A DNA stretch of 36,856 nt from Candidatus Omnitrophota bacterium (GTDB taxonomy: Bacteria; Omnitrophota; Gorgyraeia; JAUYCX01), in contig JAUYCX010000049.1 in the NCBI GenBank assembly GCA_030692045.1, forward strand, positions 170,643 through 207,498. The letters run 5' to 3'. The position numbers were made by a program, and so were the translations under genes. Under the pieces are notes generated by a model. That model did not search any database. It was not told the origin of the DNA and saw only the letters and a list, made by a program, of their open reading frames with translations. This document shows positions 17,644-25,035 of the stretch, in pieces. Position 1 is the stretch's first letter. The number at the start of each line of letters is the position of its first letter.

Positions 17644-18861
17644 ATGATGCGAAGAGTATTAACATTTTTGCTTGCCGGCGGAAAAGGAGAGAGGCTTCTT
17701 CCTTTAACGCGAGACCGCGCAAAACCAGCAGTGCCTTTTGGCGGGATTTATCGTATTATTGATTTTACTTTAAGTAATTGCATTAATTCTGGCATTAGGC
17801 GAATTCATGTTTTAATACAATATAAATCTATTTCTTTACAGAGGCATTTAAGAAATGGCTGGAATATCTTTAACAGTGAGCTGGGAGAATTTATTGATGT
17901 AATGCCAGCACAACAGAGAATTGGTTCGGATTGGTATAGAGGAACAGCAGATGCCATTTATCAAAATTTTTACACAATTGAACAGGAGAATCCCCACGAA
18001 ATTTTGATATTGGCGGGCGATCACATTTATAAAATGAACTATTACCAGATGATTGATTTTCACCGAGAAATTGATGCAGATTTGACTGTTGCTTGCGTAC
18101 CATATCCGAAAGAACTTTCTTCTGAACTGGGTGTTGTAGAAGTTAATAAGGAATTGAGGGTTTTGGGTTTTCAGGAAAAGCCAACTGAACCTAAGACATT
18201 GCCCGATGATAAAGAAAAGATTTTCGCTTCAATGGGAATCTATGTTTTTAAACGAGATATACTCGAAGCAGAGCTTAAACAAGACTCCCAAAAAGAATCT
18301 GAGCATGATTTTGGCAAAAATATAATCCCTCAGATGATTAAAAATAGCAAAAAGATATTTGTTTACAATTTTGTGGATGAAAAGATAAAACCAAAGTATT
18401 GGCGTGATATCGGAACACGTGATGGCTATTACAAGGCAAACATGGATTTGATTGCTCCAGAACCAGAATTTAATCTCTACGATAAAAACTGGCCTATACG
18501 AACTTATCAAGAGCAGTTTCCGCCAGCCAAGACTATTTATTCTGGAGAAGAGATAGCTGGGTGCGTTGGGTTAATTCTTAACTCTTTAATCTCTGTGGGA
18601 TGCGTAATTAAGGGCGGAAAGGTTTTACGTTCGATTCTTTCGCCCAATGTATATATCGATAGCTATGCTGAGGTAAGCGATTCTATCTTGATGGAGGGTG
18701 TGGTTGTGGGAAGGCGCGCTAAAATTAAGAACTCTATCATAGATAAGGATGTAATTATTCCCGATAATACAGTTATTGGCTATGATTTAGAGGAAGATAA
18801 AACAAGGTTTAGTACTACAACAAATGGTATTGTATTGGTAGCTAAAAGGACAAAGATTTAA
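17644..18861 (+). CDS. glgC: Glucose-1-phosphate adenylyltransferase
   Basis: Makes ADP-glucose from glucose-1-phosphate and ATP, the committed step of bacterial glycogen synthesis. The nucleotidyltransferase domain begins LAGGKGERLLPLTRDRAKPAVPFGG and includes SNCINSGI, GTADAIYQN, LAGDHIYKMNY and a GVVEV region. A left-handed beta-helix domain with hexapeptide repeats follows from about residue 300 (SIISVGCVIKGG-type turns, VVVGRRAKIKNSIIDKDV). The length is about 406 residues. ATG 17644 (or 17647) is preferred; an upstream TTG at 17620 would overlap marC. Other glycogen genes are not in the window. Confidence 0.95.
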   Translation: MMRRVLTFLLAGGKGERLLPLTRDRAKPAVPFGGIYRIIDFTLSNCINSGIRRIHVLIQYKSISLQRHLRNGWNIFNSELGEFIDVMPAQQRIGSDWYRGTADAIYQNFYTIEQENPHEILILAGDHIYKMNYYQMIDFHREIDADLTVACVPYPKELSSELGVVEVNKELRVLGFQEKPTEPKTLPDDKEKIFASMGIYVFKRDILEAELKQDSQKESEHDFGKNIIPQMIKNSKKIFVYNFVDEKIKPKYWRDIGTRDGYYKANMDLIAPEPEFNLYDKNWPIRTYQEQFPPAKTIYSGEEIAGCVGLILNSLISVGCVIKGGKVLRSILSPNVYIDSYAEVSDSILMEGVVVGRRAKIKNSIIDKDVIIPDNTVIGYDLEEDKTRFSTTTNGIVLVAKRTKI

Positions 18862-19323
18862 ATGTTAGAAAGAATAAGAAAGGCAAGATTAGAGGATGTC
18901 AAACAAATCCACTCTCTCATAAATTTTTACGCCAATCAGGATCAGATGATGCCTCGTTCCTTAAACGAGCTTTACGAGAATATCCGCGATTTCTGGGTTT
19001 ATGAAGAGGATGCTAAAATCTTTGGTTGTTGCGCCTTGCATGTAGTTGGTTGGGAGGATTTAGCAGAGATTAAATCTTTGGCCGTGGAATTATCTAAGAT
19101 TAAAAAGGGGATAGGCAGGCAGTTTATTATGGCGTTACTAAATGAAGCAAGGGAAATGGGAGTAAAGAAAGTTTTTGCTTTAACGTATTGTCCGGATTTT
19201 TTTAAAAAGATGGGATTCGCCGAGGTTGAGAAAACACAATTTCCCCATAAAATTTGGGCAGAATGCTGTAATTGCCCTAAATTTCCAGATTGCCAAGAGG
19301 TTGCGTTAATTAGGGAAGTTTAA
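18862..19323 (+). CDS. GNAT acetyltransferase, probable short N-acetylglutamate synthase
   Basis: 153-residue single-domain GNAT enzyme. It opens with RIRKARLEDVKQIHSLI and includes the acetyl-CoA pyrophosphate loop region (KKGIGRQFIMALLNEA) and FALTYCPDFFKKMGFAEV. The Cys-rich C-terminal IWAECCNCPKFPDCQEVAL is typical of short NAGS proteins and of the acetyltransferase domain fused to some ArgH proteins, so arginine biosynthesis is likely. There is no other arg gene nearby to confirm it. Its ATG directly follows the glgC stop. Confidence 0.7.
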   Translation: MLERIRKARLEDVKQIHSLINFYANQDQMMPRSLNELYENIRDFWVYEEDAKIFGCCALHVVGWEDLAEIKSLAVELSKIKKGIGRQFIMALLNEAREMGVKKVFALTYCPDFFKKMGFAEVEKTQFPHKIWAECCNCPKFPDCQEVALIREV

Positions 19324-19338
19324 TAAGGAGTTATGCAT

Positions 19339-20496
19339 ATGGATTACGGTCTAAGCGAACAGCAAATAATGATTAGAGATTTATGTCGTCAGATAGGAGA
19401 TGAGAAAATCCGTCCAGTTGCCGCGGAGCTGGATAAAACTGAAAAATTCCCTTCAGAGATTATGAAGGTTTTAGCACAGTCTGACCTGTTTGCCATATTT
19501 GTTCCTGCTGATTTTGGCGGGACAGGCGGCGGGGTTTTAGACTTATGTATTGCCACAGAGGAGCTTTCTCGGGTTTGCGCAGGTATTGCGGTCTGTTATG
19601 CAGCCAGCGCATTAGGTACATTTCCTATCATACTTTTTGGCAATAATGAACAAAAGAAAAAGTATCTTCCTGATTTAGCCAGTGGCAAAAAACTTGCTGC
19701 CTTTGGTTTAACAGAGCCAGCCGCTGGTTCTGATGCCAGCGCAATTCAAACTACAGCCAAAAAAGAAGGTAATTATTATATTTTAAACGGCACAAAACAC
19801 TTTATTACCAATGGCGGCGATGCTGATACTTACACAATTATCGCCATGACCGATAAAACCAGGGGTGCCAGGGGAGCTTCGGCTTTTATTCTGGAAAAGG
19901 GGATGAAGGGTTTTAGCTTTGGTAAAAAAGAGGATAAATTAGGTATTCGCGTATCCTCAACAAGTGAATTGATTTTTCAGGATTGCAAGGTTCCTGCAGA
20001 AAATCTTTTAGCCAAGGAAGGTATGGGATTTATCATCACAATGAAGACTTTTGATATGAGTAGGCCAGGGGTAGCTGCTCAGGCAGTTGGCATTGCACAG
20101 GGCGCCTTGGATTTAGCTGTGCAATACGCCAAGGAAAGAGAGCAGTTTGGAAAAACCATTTCTACATTCCAGGGTATTCAATGGATGCTTGCAGATATGG
20201 CAACACAAGTTGAGGCAGCGCGCGCTTTGGTTTATTCTGTGGCTCGTATGATTGATAAAGGAGAAACTAAGGTAGGTAAAGAATCAGCTATGGCAAAGCT
20301 TTTTGCTTCTGATACAGCCATGAAGGTTACAACCGACGCAGTGCAGATTTTTGGCGGCTATGGATATATGCGTGATTATCCAATTGAGAAATTTATGCGC
20401 GATGCCAAGATTACGCAGATTTACGAGGGGACAAATCAGATTCAGAGAAATATTATTGCTTTAGGACTAATTAAAGAAAAACTGGCAAAAGATTAA
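19339..20496 (+). CDS. Acyl-CoA dehydrogenase
   Basis: FAD enzyme that introduces the alpha-beta double bond in acyl-CoA. It shows the standard three-domain arrangement: a helical N-terminal domain, the AFGLTEPAAGSDASAIQTTA middle domain motif, and a helical C-terminal domain with REQFGKTISTFQGIQWMLADMA. The catalytic base is Glu in IYEGTNQIQRNII, about residue 363. The SD AAGGAG is only 2 nt from ATG 19333 but 8 nt from ATG 19339, so the latter is chosen (385 residues). The chain-length preference is unknown. EtfBA encoded 2.2 kb downstream is the likely redox partner. Confidence 0.95.
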   Translation: MDYGLSEQQIMIRDLCRQIGDEKIRPVAAELDKTEKFPSEIMKVLAQSDLFAIFVPADFGGTGGGVLDLCIATEELSRVCAGIAVCYAASALGTFPIILFGNNEQKKKYLPDLASGKKLAAFGLTEPAAGSDASAIQTTAKKEGNYYILNGTKHFITNGGDADTYTIIAMTDKTRGARGASAFILEKGMKGFSFGKKEDKLGIRVSSTSELIFQDCKVPAENLLAKEGMGFIITMKTFDMSRPGVAAQAVGIAQGALDLAVQYAKEREQFGKTISTFQGIQWMLADMATQVEAARALVYSVARMIDKGETKVGKESAMAKLFASDTAMKVTTDAVQIFGGYGYMRDYPIEKFMRDAKITQIYEGTNQIQRNIIALGLIKEKLAKD

Positions 20497-20507
20497 TTTT
20501 TGGCAAT

Positions 20508-20756
20508 ATGGAAGACAAACTAAAAGATATTTTTCATTCTCTGTTTAACAAGATAAATAATATCAATGTTGCTGCTGGTTTAAATAAGAAGATTTTACAA
20601 GAAGAGAATCTGGATAGTCTTTTAAAAGAAGGGTTAATAGAGAGGATTTCTCAAATAGTGCAAGTATTTGAGAGAATTGAAGATAACGCAAGGTCTCTCG
20701 ATGAAAACCTAAAATTGCTTTTTAAATCATTCAAAGAAGATAATGGTTGCGCATAA
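20508..20756 (+). CDS. Small helical protein of unknown function
   Basis: 82 residues, predominantly charged and leucine-rich, with no transmembrane segment. Amphipathic patterns (KLKDIFHSLFNKI and ERISQIVQVFERIEDNARSLDENL) suggest a helical hairpin or short coiled coil. It starts 11 bp after the acyl-CoA dehydrogenase stop without an obvious SD and is probably the last gene of the marC transcript. I recognise no family. Confidence 0.5.
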   Translation: MEDKLKDIFHSLFNKINNINVAAGLNKKILQEENLDSLLKEGLIERISQIVQVFERIEDNARSLDENLKLLFKSFKEDNGCA

Positions 20757-20800
20757 GTAATCAAAACAATTCCAATCCCGCCCAATCTTTTCCTAACATC

Positions 20801-20829
20801 TTGAAAAACAAACTTTTTTGTGTTATATT
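20801..20829 (+). promoter_or_regulatory. Sigma-70 type promoter for the riboswitch and response regulator
   Basis: -35 TTGAAA (20801-20806), 17-bp spacer, -10 TATATT (20824-20829). Transcription would begin near 20836, about 15 bases before the first stem of the riboswitch. Confidence 0.7.
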
Positions 20830-20850
20830 TATATTAGATTGAACATAAAT

Positions 20851-21018
20851 TCACTTTAGACGAAAAGGCTAACTTTCGCCACCCGCCACAAAGCATTGGC
20901 GGGTGGCGAATCCGCTTTAGCTAATGTGGCGGAATTCGAAAGATTAGGGCGCAAAGCTTCGAGCCTAATCCCCGACGTATCTTCGGGGTATGGCAGTCGG
21001 GTTGCCGAATCAAAGTGA
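20851..21018 (+). ncRNA. GEMM-I family cyclic-dinucleotide riboswitch with an insertion in P1b
   Basis: The conserved GEMM-I blocks occur in order: AAAAGGCTAAC (20863-20873), GGGCGCAAAGC (20947-20957), GAGCCTAA (20961-20968) and ATGGCAGTCGGGTTGCCGAA (20990-21009). A closing stem TCACTTT (20851-20857) pairs with AAAGTGA (21012-21018). P2 is capped by CCCCGA/TCGGGG (20970-20988). P1b pairs CTTTCG (20873-20878) with CGAAAG (20937-20942), but its usual small tetraloop is replaced by about 58 nt holding two hairpins: a perfect 14-bp stem TTCGCCACCCGCCA/TGGCGGGTGGCGAA (20875-20910, overlapping the P1b arm) and TCCGC/GCGGA (20911-20933). Family knowledge gives the ligand as c-di-GMP or 3',3'-cGAMP, which I cannot decide. 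It lies upstream of a terminator and the receiver gene, so it likely controls transcription. Confidence 0.82.
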
Positions 21019-21026
21019 GAAACTTG

Positions 21027-21058
21027 AGCCTATTCTTTTCGAAAGAATAGGCTTTTTT
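21027..21058 (+). terminator. Intrinsic terminator of the riboswitch expression platform
   Basis: A perfect 12-bp stem, AGCCTATTCTTT and AAAGAATAGGCT, with a 3-nt loop, followed by T-rich sequence (21053-21058). It begins 9 bases after the riboswitch closing stem. The string GAGCCTA occurs both in the aptamer (20961-20967) and in the 5' arm (21026-21032), which offers a way to swap pairing partners. The next gene lies beyond it, so read-through must be regulated. Confidence 0.85.
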
Positions 21059-21121
21059 AATGAGCAGACAACTTATGTCGGCACAAATTAAAATTACATC
21101 TCCATAAGTTGTGTCATCATT
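21059..21121 (+). repeat. Junction hairpin element E (terminator to response regulator)
   Basis: 63 bp from AATGA (directly after the terminator T-tract) to TCATT, with the SD GGAGG starting at the next base. The arms are AATGAGCAGACAACTTATG on the left, and AATGATGACACAACTTATG as the reverse complement of the right: the best-matched arms of the family, 15 of 19 identical. Confidence 0.75.
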
Positions 21122-21131
21122 GGAGGATAAA

Positions 21132-21512
21132 ATGCATTTTTTGCCAAAGATTTTAATAGTAGATGATGAGGTTGATGTGTGTCAAGATATTGGCCATTTC
21201 TTAAAGATGAAAGACTACCTTGTAGTTACTGCAAATAGTGGCAAGCAGGCTTTGCGTTTGGTAGTTGTAGAGAGGCCGGATTTAATATTATTAGATATCC
21301 GTATGCCGGAAATGGATGGTTTGGAGTGTTTGCGTCAAATAAAAACAATTGACTTAGATGTGCCTGTAATAATGGTAACCTGTGTTACTGATGTAGATAT
21401 AGCTAAGATGGCTTTAGAATTAGGCGCCAAAGATTACATTCTAAAACCATTTGATTTTGAACGCCTGGAAACAGCGATTTTGATGTACCTGTTTCTTAAA
21501 AGCCAGGCATAG
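21132..21512 (+). CDS. Single-domain response regulator (CheY-like receiver)
   Basis: 126-residue stand-alone receiver domain without an output domain. All key residues are present: D11 and D12 for Mg, phospho-acceptor D55 in LLDIRMPEMDG, T83 in IMVTCVT and K105 in ILKPFD. GGAGG 5 nt upstream fixes ATG 21132; a GTG at 21111 would translate through the SD and is rejected. It is the only gene between the GEMM-I riboswitch/terminator and the terminator at 21543, so it is a monocistronic unit probably controlled by a cyclic dinucleotide. No cognate histidine kinase is in the window. Confidence 0.93.
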   Translation: MHFLPKILIVDDEVDVCQDIGHFLKMKDYLVVTANSGKQALRLVVVERPDLILLDIRMPEMDGLECLRQIKTIDLDVPVIMVTCVTDVDIAKMALELGAKDYILKPFDFERLETAILMYLFLKSQA

Positions 21513-21542
21513 GGTTAGTAAATAAAATAAGGCTAAGGGGAC

Positions 21543-21574
21543 AAAAGACAAACTATTTATTAGTTTGTCTTTTT
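21543..21574 (+). terminator. Intrinsic terminator after the response regulator
   Basis: A 13-bp perfect stem, AAAAGACAAACTA and TAGTTTGTCTTTT, with a 5-nt loop and a T-rich end. The A-run on the 5' side makes it potentially bidirectional. Confidence 0.88.
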
Positions 21575-21596
21575 ATTTTGGCTTATTTTTGAAAAG

Positions 21597-21625
21597 TTGA
21601 CAAGAGTTGGCAAAAGGGGTAAAAT
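21597..21625 (+). promoter_or_regulatory. Sigma-70 type promoter for the secreted protein gene
   Basis: Consensus -35 TTGACA (21597-21602), 17-bp spacer, -10 TAAAAT (21620-21625). The gene begins about 65 bases downstream of the predicted start site. Confidence 0.75.
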
Positions 21626-21697
21626 AAATAAAAATTAGTAGGGGGTCAGCAGTAATTAGGTCTCAAGGATTTAAGGATATTAGGGGAGTAGTTTTAT

Positions 21698-22522
21698 TTG
21701 GCTCTAATGATGATAAAGTTAAAAGTTGCATTATTGCTATTCTGTTTAGTCTTGCTAGTAGAAAAAAATAGCTTTGGGGAGCAGGTTGAAGATTTTAAGC
21801 CTTATACCTTTCCAGAAAGGTTTATGTATTCTGGCGTGTTGCTTAAACCCGAGGGCTCTGCTGATACACCCATCCCTCGTTATAAAGGAGAGCAGATTTA
21901 TGATTTCTTATTGGACAGGAAGCGAGTAGGGTATTATTGGGGGTTTCCTAGATATGTATCCTTACGCTCTGCCGACAAAAAAGAGGTTCCTAATCTTTTA
22001 GGCAAGGAGGCACTGATTATTGGATATATAAAATTATTTTTTATGCCTATATTAGAGAAAGAAAATCCTGATGTTGAATGGCTAAAGAAACGTGAATCAG
22101 CAGATATAGGCGTTATCGATTCTGAGATTATTATCCCGGTACAAAATCAAGAAAGCGCAATATTTTCTTTTGAGGCCTTACCAGAGACGTTAGAAAATAA
22201 GGATTATGAAATCAAGTTTAAGGTTAAAAATATTCTTGGTCAAGAACTCATAGAATCAGAACTCATTGTAGATTTAGAGGGAACTTTTATTTTAAAGGAA
22301 GGAAAGCCAGCAGAATCTACGCACCAGTATAAGCATTTTAAACAAAAATTTGATAAGTTTGAAGAAAAGCAATTTAGTTTACAGATTGTTCCCTGGCAGC
22401 CAATATATATTCCTGATAGAAATAAATTTGTTATGTCTTTTTTGTTTATGGGATATGCTTTAAAAGGTGATGAAGTTAGGCCTGTGTATGCTTTCTGGAA
22501 GAAAGTTTGGCCGATTAACTAA
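21698..22522 (+). CDS. Secreted protein of unknown function
   Basis: 274 residues from TTG 21698, which has GGGGAG 9 nt upstream; ATG 21707 is the alternative. A signal peptide is clear: basic MIKLK, then a hydrophobic core ALLLFCLVLLV, with cleavage probably after NSFG. There is no lipobox. The mature part is a mixed alpha/beta soluble protein with FPERFMYSGVLLKPEGS, WGFPRYVSLRS, a possible beta-sandwich stretch (about 150-200, YEIKFKVKNILGQELIESELIVDLEG), and FVMSFLFMGYALKGDEVRPVYAFWKK at the end. I recognise no family. It has its own promoter and a terminator, so it forms a single-gene unit next to the riboswitch-controlled regulator. Confidence 0.75.
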   Translation: MALMMIKLKVALLLFCLVLLVEKNSFGEQVEDFKPYTFPERFMYSGVLLKPEGSADTPIPRYKGEQIYDFLLDRKRVGYYWGFPRYVSLRSADKKEVPNLLGKEALIIGYIKLFFMPILEKENPDVEWLKKRESADIGVIDSEIIIPVQNQESAIFSFEALPETLENKDYEIKFKVKNILGQELIESELIVDLEGTFILKEGKPAESTHQYKHFKQKFDKFEEKQFSLQIVPWQPIYIPDRNKFVMSFLFMGYALKGDEVRPVYAFWKKVWPIN

Positions 22523-22582
22523 ATAACCTAATAGCGAAAGTAAATAGGATATTTAGTGTTTTTAAATAATTATTCTTGCGGT

Positions 22583-22615
22583 AAATACGTATTAAAATTA
22601 GAATACGTATTTTTT
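22583..22615 (+). terminator. Intrinsic terminator after the secreted protein gene
   Basis: An 11-bp stem, AAATACGTATT and AATACGTATTT, with an 8-nt loop and a short T-tract. Each arm contains the palindrome AATACGTATT, so a protein-binding role is also conceivable. Confidence 0.7.
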
Positions 22616-22699
22616 ATTGACTATAAAGTAAAATGCCTCCCTATTAGTAGATTGGTGTAATAGGTAGGATGTAGATAAATTAAATTGGCGTTTAAAAAT

Positions 22700-23482
22700 A
22701 TGAATATCATTGTCTGTATAAAACAAGTCCCAGAAACTACTGATGTTAGGATTAACCCTGAAACCAACACCTTGATTAGGGAAGGGGTTAAGTCTATCAT
22801 AAACCCTTTTGACATGTATGCAATTGAAGAGGCCATTCGCTTAAAAGAAAAATTCGGCGGTTTGGTAACTGTAGTTTCTATGGGGCCTCCACAAGCAGAA
22901 GCAGCGCTTCGCGAAGCAATTGCCATGGGAGCTGACGAAGCAGTTTTGGTTTCAGACAGGGCTTTTGCTGGTTCTGATACCTTGGCAACAAGTTACACGC
23001 TATCTTCGGCAATCCAGAAAATTGGTAAATTTGACTTAATCCTCTGCGGCAAGCAAGCCTCTGACGGAGACACTGCCCAAGTTGGACCTGGCATTGCTGT
23101 GCTTTTGGATATTCCCCAGGTAACCTTTGTTAAAAAAATCGAAGAGATAAATCAAAATTTGGCCAGGGTAGAGCGTTTAACTGAAGAGGGTTTTGAGATT
23201 ATTGAATGTCCTTTGCCTGCATTGTTTACTGTTGTGAAAGAAATTAACACACCGCGACTTCCTTCCTTACGAGGATTAATGCGCTCAAAACAGGCAAAAA
23301 TTTTGCACTTATCTAGCGCAAATTTAGATGTTGAAATGGAGAGATTAGGATTAAATGGTTCGCCAACACAGGTAATCAAGATTTTTACGCCTGCTCCTCG
23401 CAAAGGCGGAGTGATTTTTCAAGGTAGCACCCAGGAAATAGTGGATAAATTAGTTGAAGCTTTAAAACAGGATATAGGCTAA
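22700..23482 (+). CDS. etfB: Electron transfer flavoprotein, beta subunit
   Basis: Beta subunit of the EtfAB heterodimer that passes electrons to or from acyl-CoA dehydrogenases. It starts MNIIVCIKQVPETTDVRINP. It carries the family motifs INPFDMYAIEEAIRLKE and LCGKQASDGDTAQVGPGIA (nucleotide-binding region), and the C-terminal recognition-loop region LPSLRGLMRSKQ. ATG 22700 is chosen; a TTG at 22685 adds five unlikely residues. It overlaps etfA by one base. A weak upstream promoter candidate (TTGACT at 22617) lacks a well-placed -10, so its promoter is unresolved. Confidence 0.95.
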   Translation: MNIIVCIKQVPETTDVRINPETNTLIREGVKSIINPFDMYAIEEAIRLKEKFGGLVTVVSMGPPQAEAALREAIAMGADEAVLVSDRAFAGSDTLATSYTLSSAIQKIGKFDLILCGKQASDGDTAQVGPGIAVLLDIPQVTFVKKIEEINQNLARVERLTEEGFEIIECPLPALFTVVKEINTPRLPSLRGLMRSKQAKILHLSSANLDVEMERLGLNGSPTQVIKIFTPAPRKGGVIFQGSTQEIVDKLVEALKQDIG

Positions 23483-24672
23483 TGTCGATCAAAGTCATTC
23501 TAGAAAAATGCGTAGGTTGCAAGCTTTGTGTAGCAGCTTGTCCTTTTGATGCAATCAAAATTGTTAATAAAAAAGCTGTAATCGACTTGGATAAATGCAC
23601 TCTCTGCTCTGCCTGCAAGGATGTTTGTAAATTCGAGGCAGTAGTAATTGAAAAAAAATCTGCAATTGCCCAGCAGATTTCAGATGCAAAGGGTGTTTGG
23701 GTGTTTTGTGAGCAAAAAAAAGGCAAGGTTCAATCTGTATCATTTGAACTACTGGGCAAGGCAAGAGAGTTGGCAGATAAATTAAATGAAAAGGTATCTG
23801 CAGTTTTATTGGGTTCAAATATTGAGGCTGAGGCGCAAAACATTATCCACGCCCAAGCAGATAATGTTTATTTAGTGGATAATCCACAGCTGGCAAATTA
23901 TCAAGACGAACCATATACTGAGGTTTTAGTTAAATTGATTCATAAATACAAGCCTGAGATTTTTCTCTGCGGTGCAACCACAATTGGCCGTTCACTAATT
24001 TCGCGAGTGGCAGTTAGGGTGCACACAGGTTTAACTGCAGATTGCACTGGTTTAGATATTGATAAGGAAAGAAAAATTTTGCTACAGACCCGTCCAGCTT
24101 TTGGCGGAAATATAATGGCAACAATTATTACACCCAATCATCGGCCACAAATGGCAACTGTAAGACACAAGGTGATGAAGGAGGCTGAAATTGATAAGCA
24201 GCGTAAGGGAAAGATTTTCAAAGAGAATTTTGAGCAAGATTTATTTAAATCCCGCACAAAATTACTGGATATAGTTGAAGAGATTTCATCAACTGTAAAT
24301 TTGGCTGAAGCTGATATTATCGTTTCAGGCGGCAGGGGACTGCGTGAGGCAAAGAATTTTTCTTTTATGGAGGATTTAGCCAAAGTTTTAAATGCAGCCG
24401 TGGGTGCTTCGCGTGCGGCAGTGGACTCTGGTTGGATGCCTTATTCTCATCAAGTAGGACAAACCGGTAGAACTGTTTGCCCAAAAATTTATTTTGCCTG
24501 CGGAATTTCTGGCCAGATTCAACATCTGGTGGGAATGCAATCCTCAAAAATAATTGTTGCCATAAATAATGACCCTGAGGCACCCATTTTTAAGGTTGCA
24601 ACCTTTGGCCTTGTGGGTGATTTGTTTGAAATATTACCTGCCTTAACTTCCAAATTTAAATCCCTGCTTTAA
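23482..24672 (+). CDS. etfA: Electron transfer flavoprotein alpha subunit with N-terminal 2[4Fe-4S] ferredoxin domain
   Basis: Residues 1-58 form a bacterial ferredoxin domain with two complete CxxCxxC...C sets (C10, C13, C16, C20 and C39, C42, C45, C49). A normal EtfA follows: an N-terminal alpha/beta domain and a C-terminal FAD domain with SGGRGL, GASRAAVDSGWMPYSHQVGQTG, YFACGISGQIQH and AINNDPEAPIF. The total is 396 residues, against ~320 for EtfA without ferredoxin. Ferredoxin-EtfA fusions are known from caffeyl-CoA reductase (CarE) and lactate dehydrogenase complexes that bifurcate electrons, so coupling to low-potential ferredoxin is plausible. Its TAA stop abuts composite element C. 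Confidence 0.95.
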   Translation: MSIKVILEKCVGCKLCVAACPFDAIKIVNKKAVIDLDKCTLCSACKDVCKFEAVVIEKKSAIAQQISDAKGVWVFCEQKKGKVQSVSFELLGKARELADKLNEKVSAVLLGSNIEAEAQNIIHAQADNVYLVDNPQLANYQDEPYTEVLVKLIHKYKPEIFLCGATTIGRSLISRVAVRVHTGLTADCTGLDIDKERKILLQTRPAFGGNIMATIITPNHRPQMATVRHKVMKEAEIDKQRKGKIFKENFEQDLFKSRTKLLDIVEEISSTVNLAEADIIVSGGRGLREAKNFSFMEDLAKVLNAAVGASRAAVDSGWMPYSHQVGQTGRTVCPKIYFACGISGQIQHLVGMQSSKIIVAINNDPEAPIFKVATFGLVGDLFEILPALTSKFKSLL

Positions 24673-24883
24673 TGAGCACATAACTTACGAACACGACAGT
24701 GTGAGAAAGTTATAAGTGCGAATTAAATCCAGCACTAATTTTTGTAACTGCTCTGGTTTTTTGATATGGGTTTTATGTAAATTAACCCTTTGATTTAATT
24801 AAAGTGCTTTTTCAAAAATTAGTGCTGGGTCAAATTCAGCCCAACAACTTATTTCACTTCGTTCCATAAGTTGTGGCTTCATT
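24671..24883 (+). repeat. Composite junction element C (after etfA), 213 bp
   Basis: AATGA at the left end overlaps the etfA stop, and the right end is TCATT (24879-24883). The left hairpin (AATGAGCACATAACTTAC...TAAGTGCGAATT) is almost the reverse complement of solo element D at 25208. The centre is bounded by a perfect 16-bp inverted repeat, CCAGCACTAATTTTTG (24729-24744) and its complement (24813-24828), the same sequence as in element B. The right hairpin has ACAACTTAT and ATAAGTTGT. No SD or gene follows directly, unlike the other copies. The interval 24673-25035 otherwise holds only the HTH-gene promoter and a palindrome. Confidence 0.8.
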
Positions 24884-24956
24884 TGACCTGCTTAAAAAAT
24901 AAAGTTATAATTTCTGAATAAACTCATCAATATATTGTATTTTCTGAGAAATTAGG

Positions 24957-24977
24957 CTACATAATGTAGTATTATGT
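24957..24977. promoter_or_regulatory. Palindromic candidate operator upstream of the HTH gene
   Basis: CTACATAATGTAG is a perfect odd palindrome (24957-24969), and ACATAAT/ATTATGT form an overlapping 7-bp inverted repeat with a 5-nt gap. It lies about 20 bp upstream of the -35 box at 24998. A binding role is inferred only from symmetry and position. Confidence 0.35.
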
Positions 24978-24997
24978 AAAAATATGTAAGAAAGATG

Positions 24998-25026
24998 TTG
25001 ACAAATGTAAAGCTCGGTAATAAATT
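24998..25026 (+). promoter_or_regulatory. Sigma-70 type promoter for the HTH gene
   Basis: -35 TTGACA (24998-25003), 17-bp spacer, -10 TAAATT (25021-25026). The predicted start site near 25033 is about 3 nt from the ATG at 25036, so the transcript would be practically leaderless. Confidence 0.7.
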
Positions 25027-25035
25027 GTAATTGCA

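Noticed and set aside
21111-21131. GTG at 21111 as the start of the response regulator
   Set aside because: It would read through the right arm of hairpin E and the GGAGG Shine-Dalgarno that serves ATG 21132; the added residues are outside the receiver fold.
22576-22604. Promoter-like TTGCGG-17-TAGAAT upstream of etfB
   Set aside because: It overlaps the terminator stem almost completely, so the -10 match is likely due to the palindrome.
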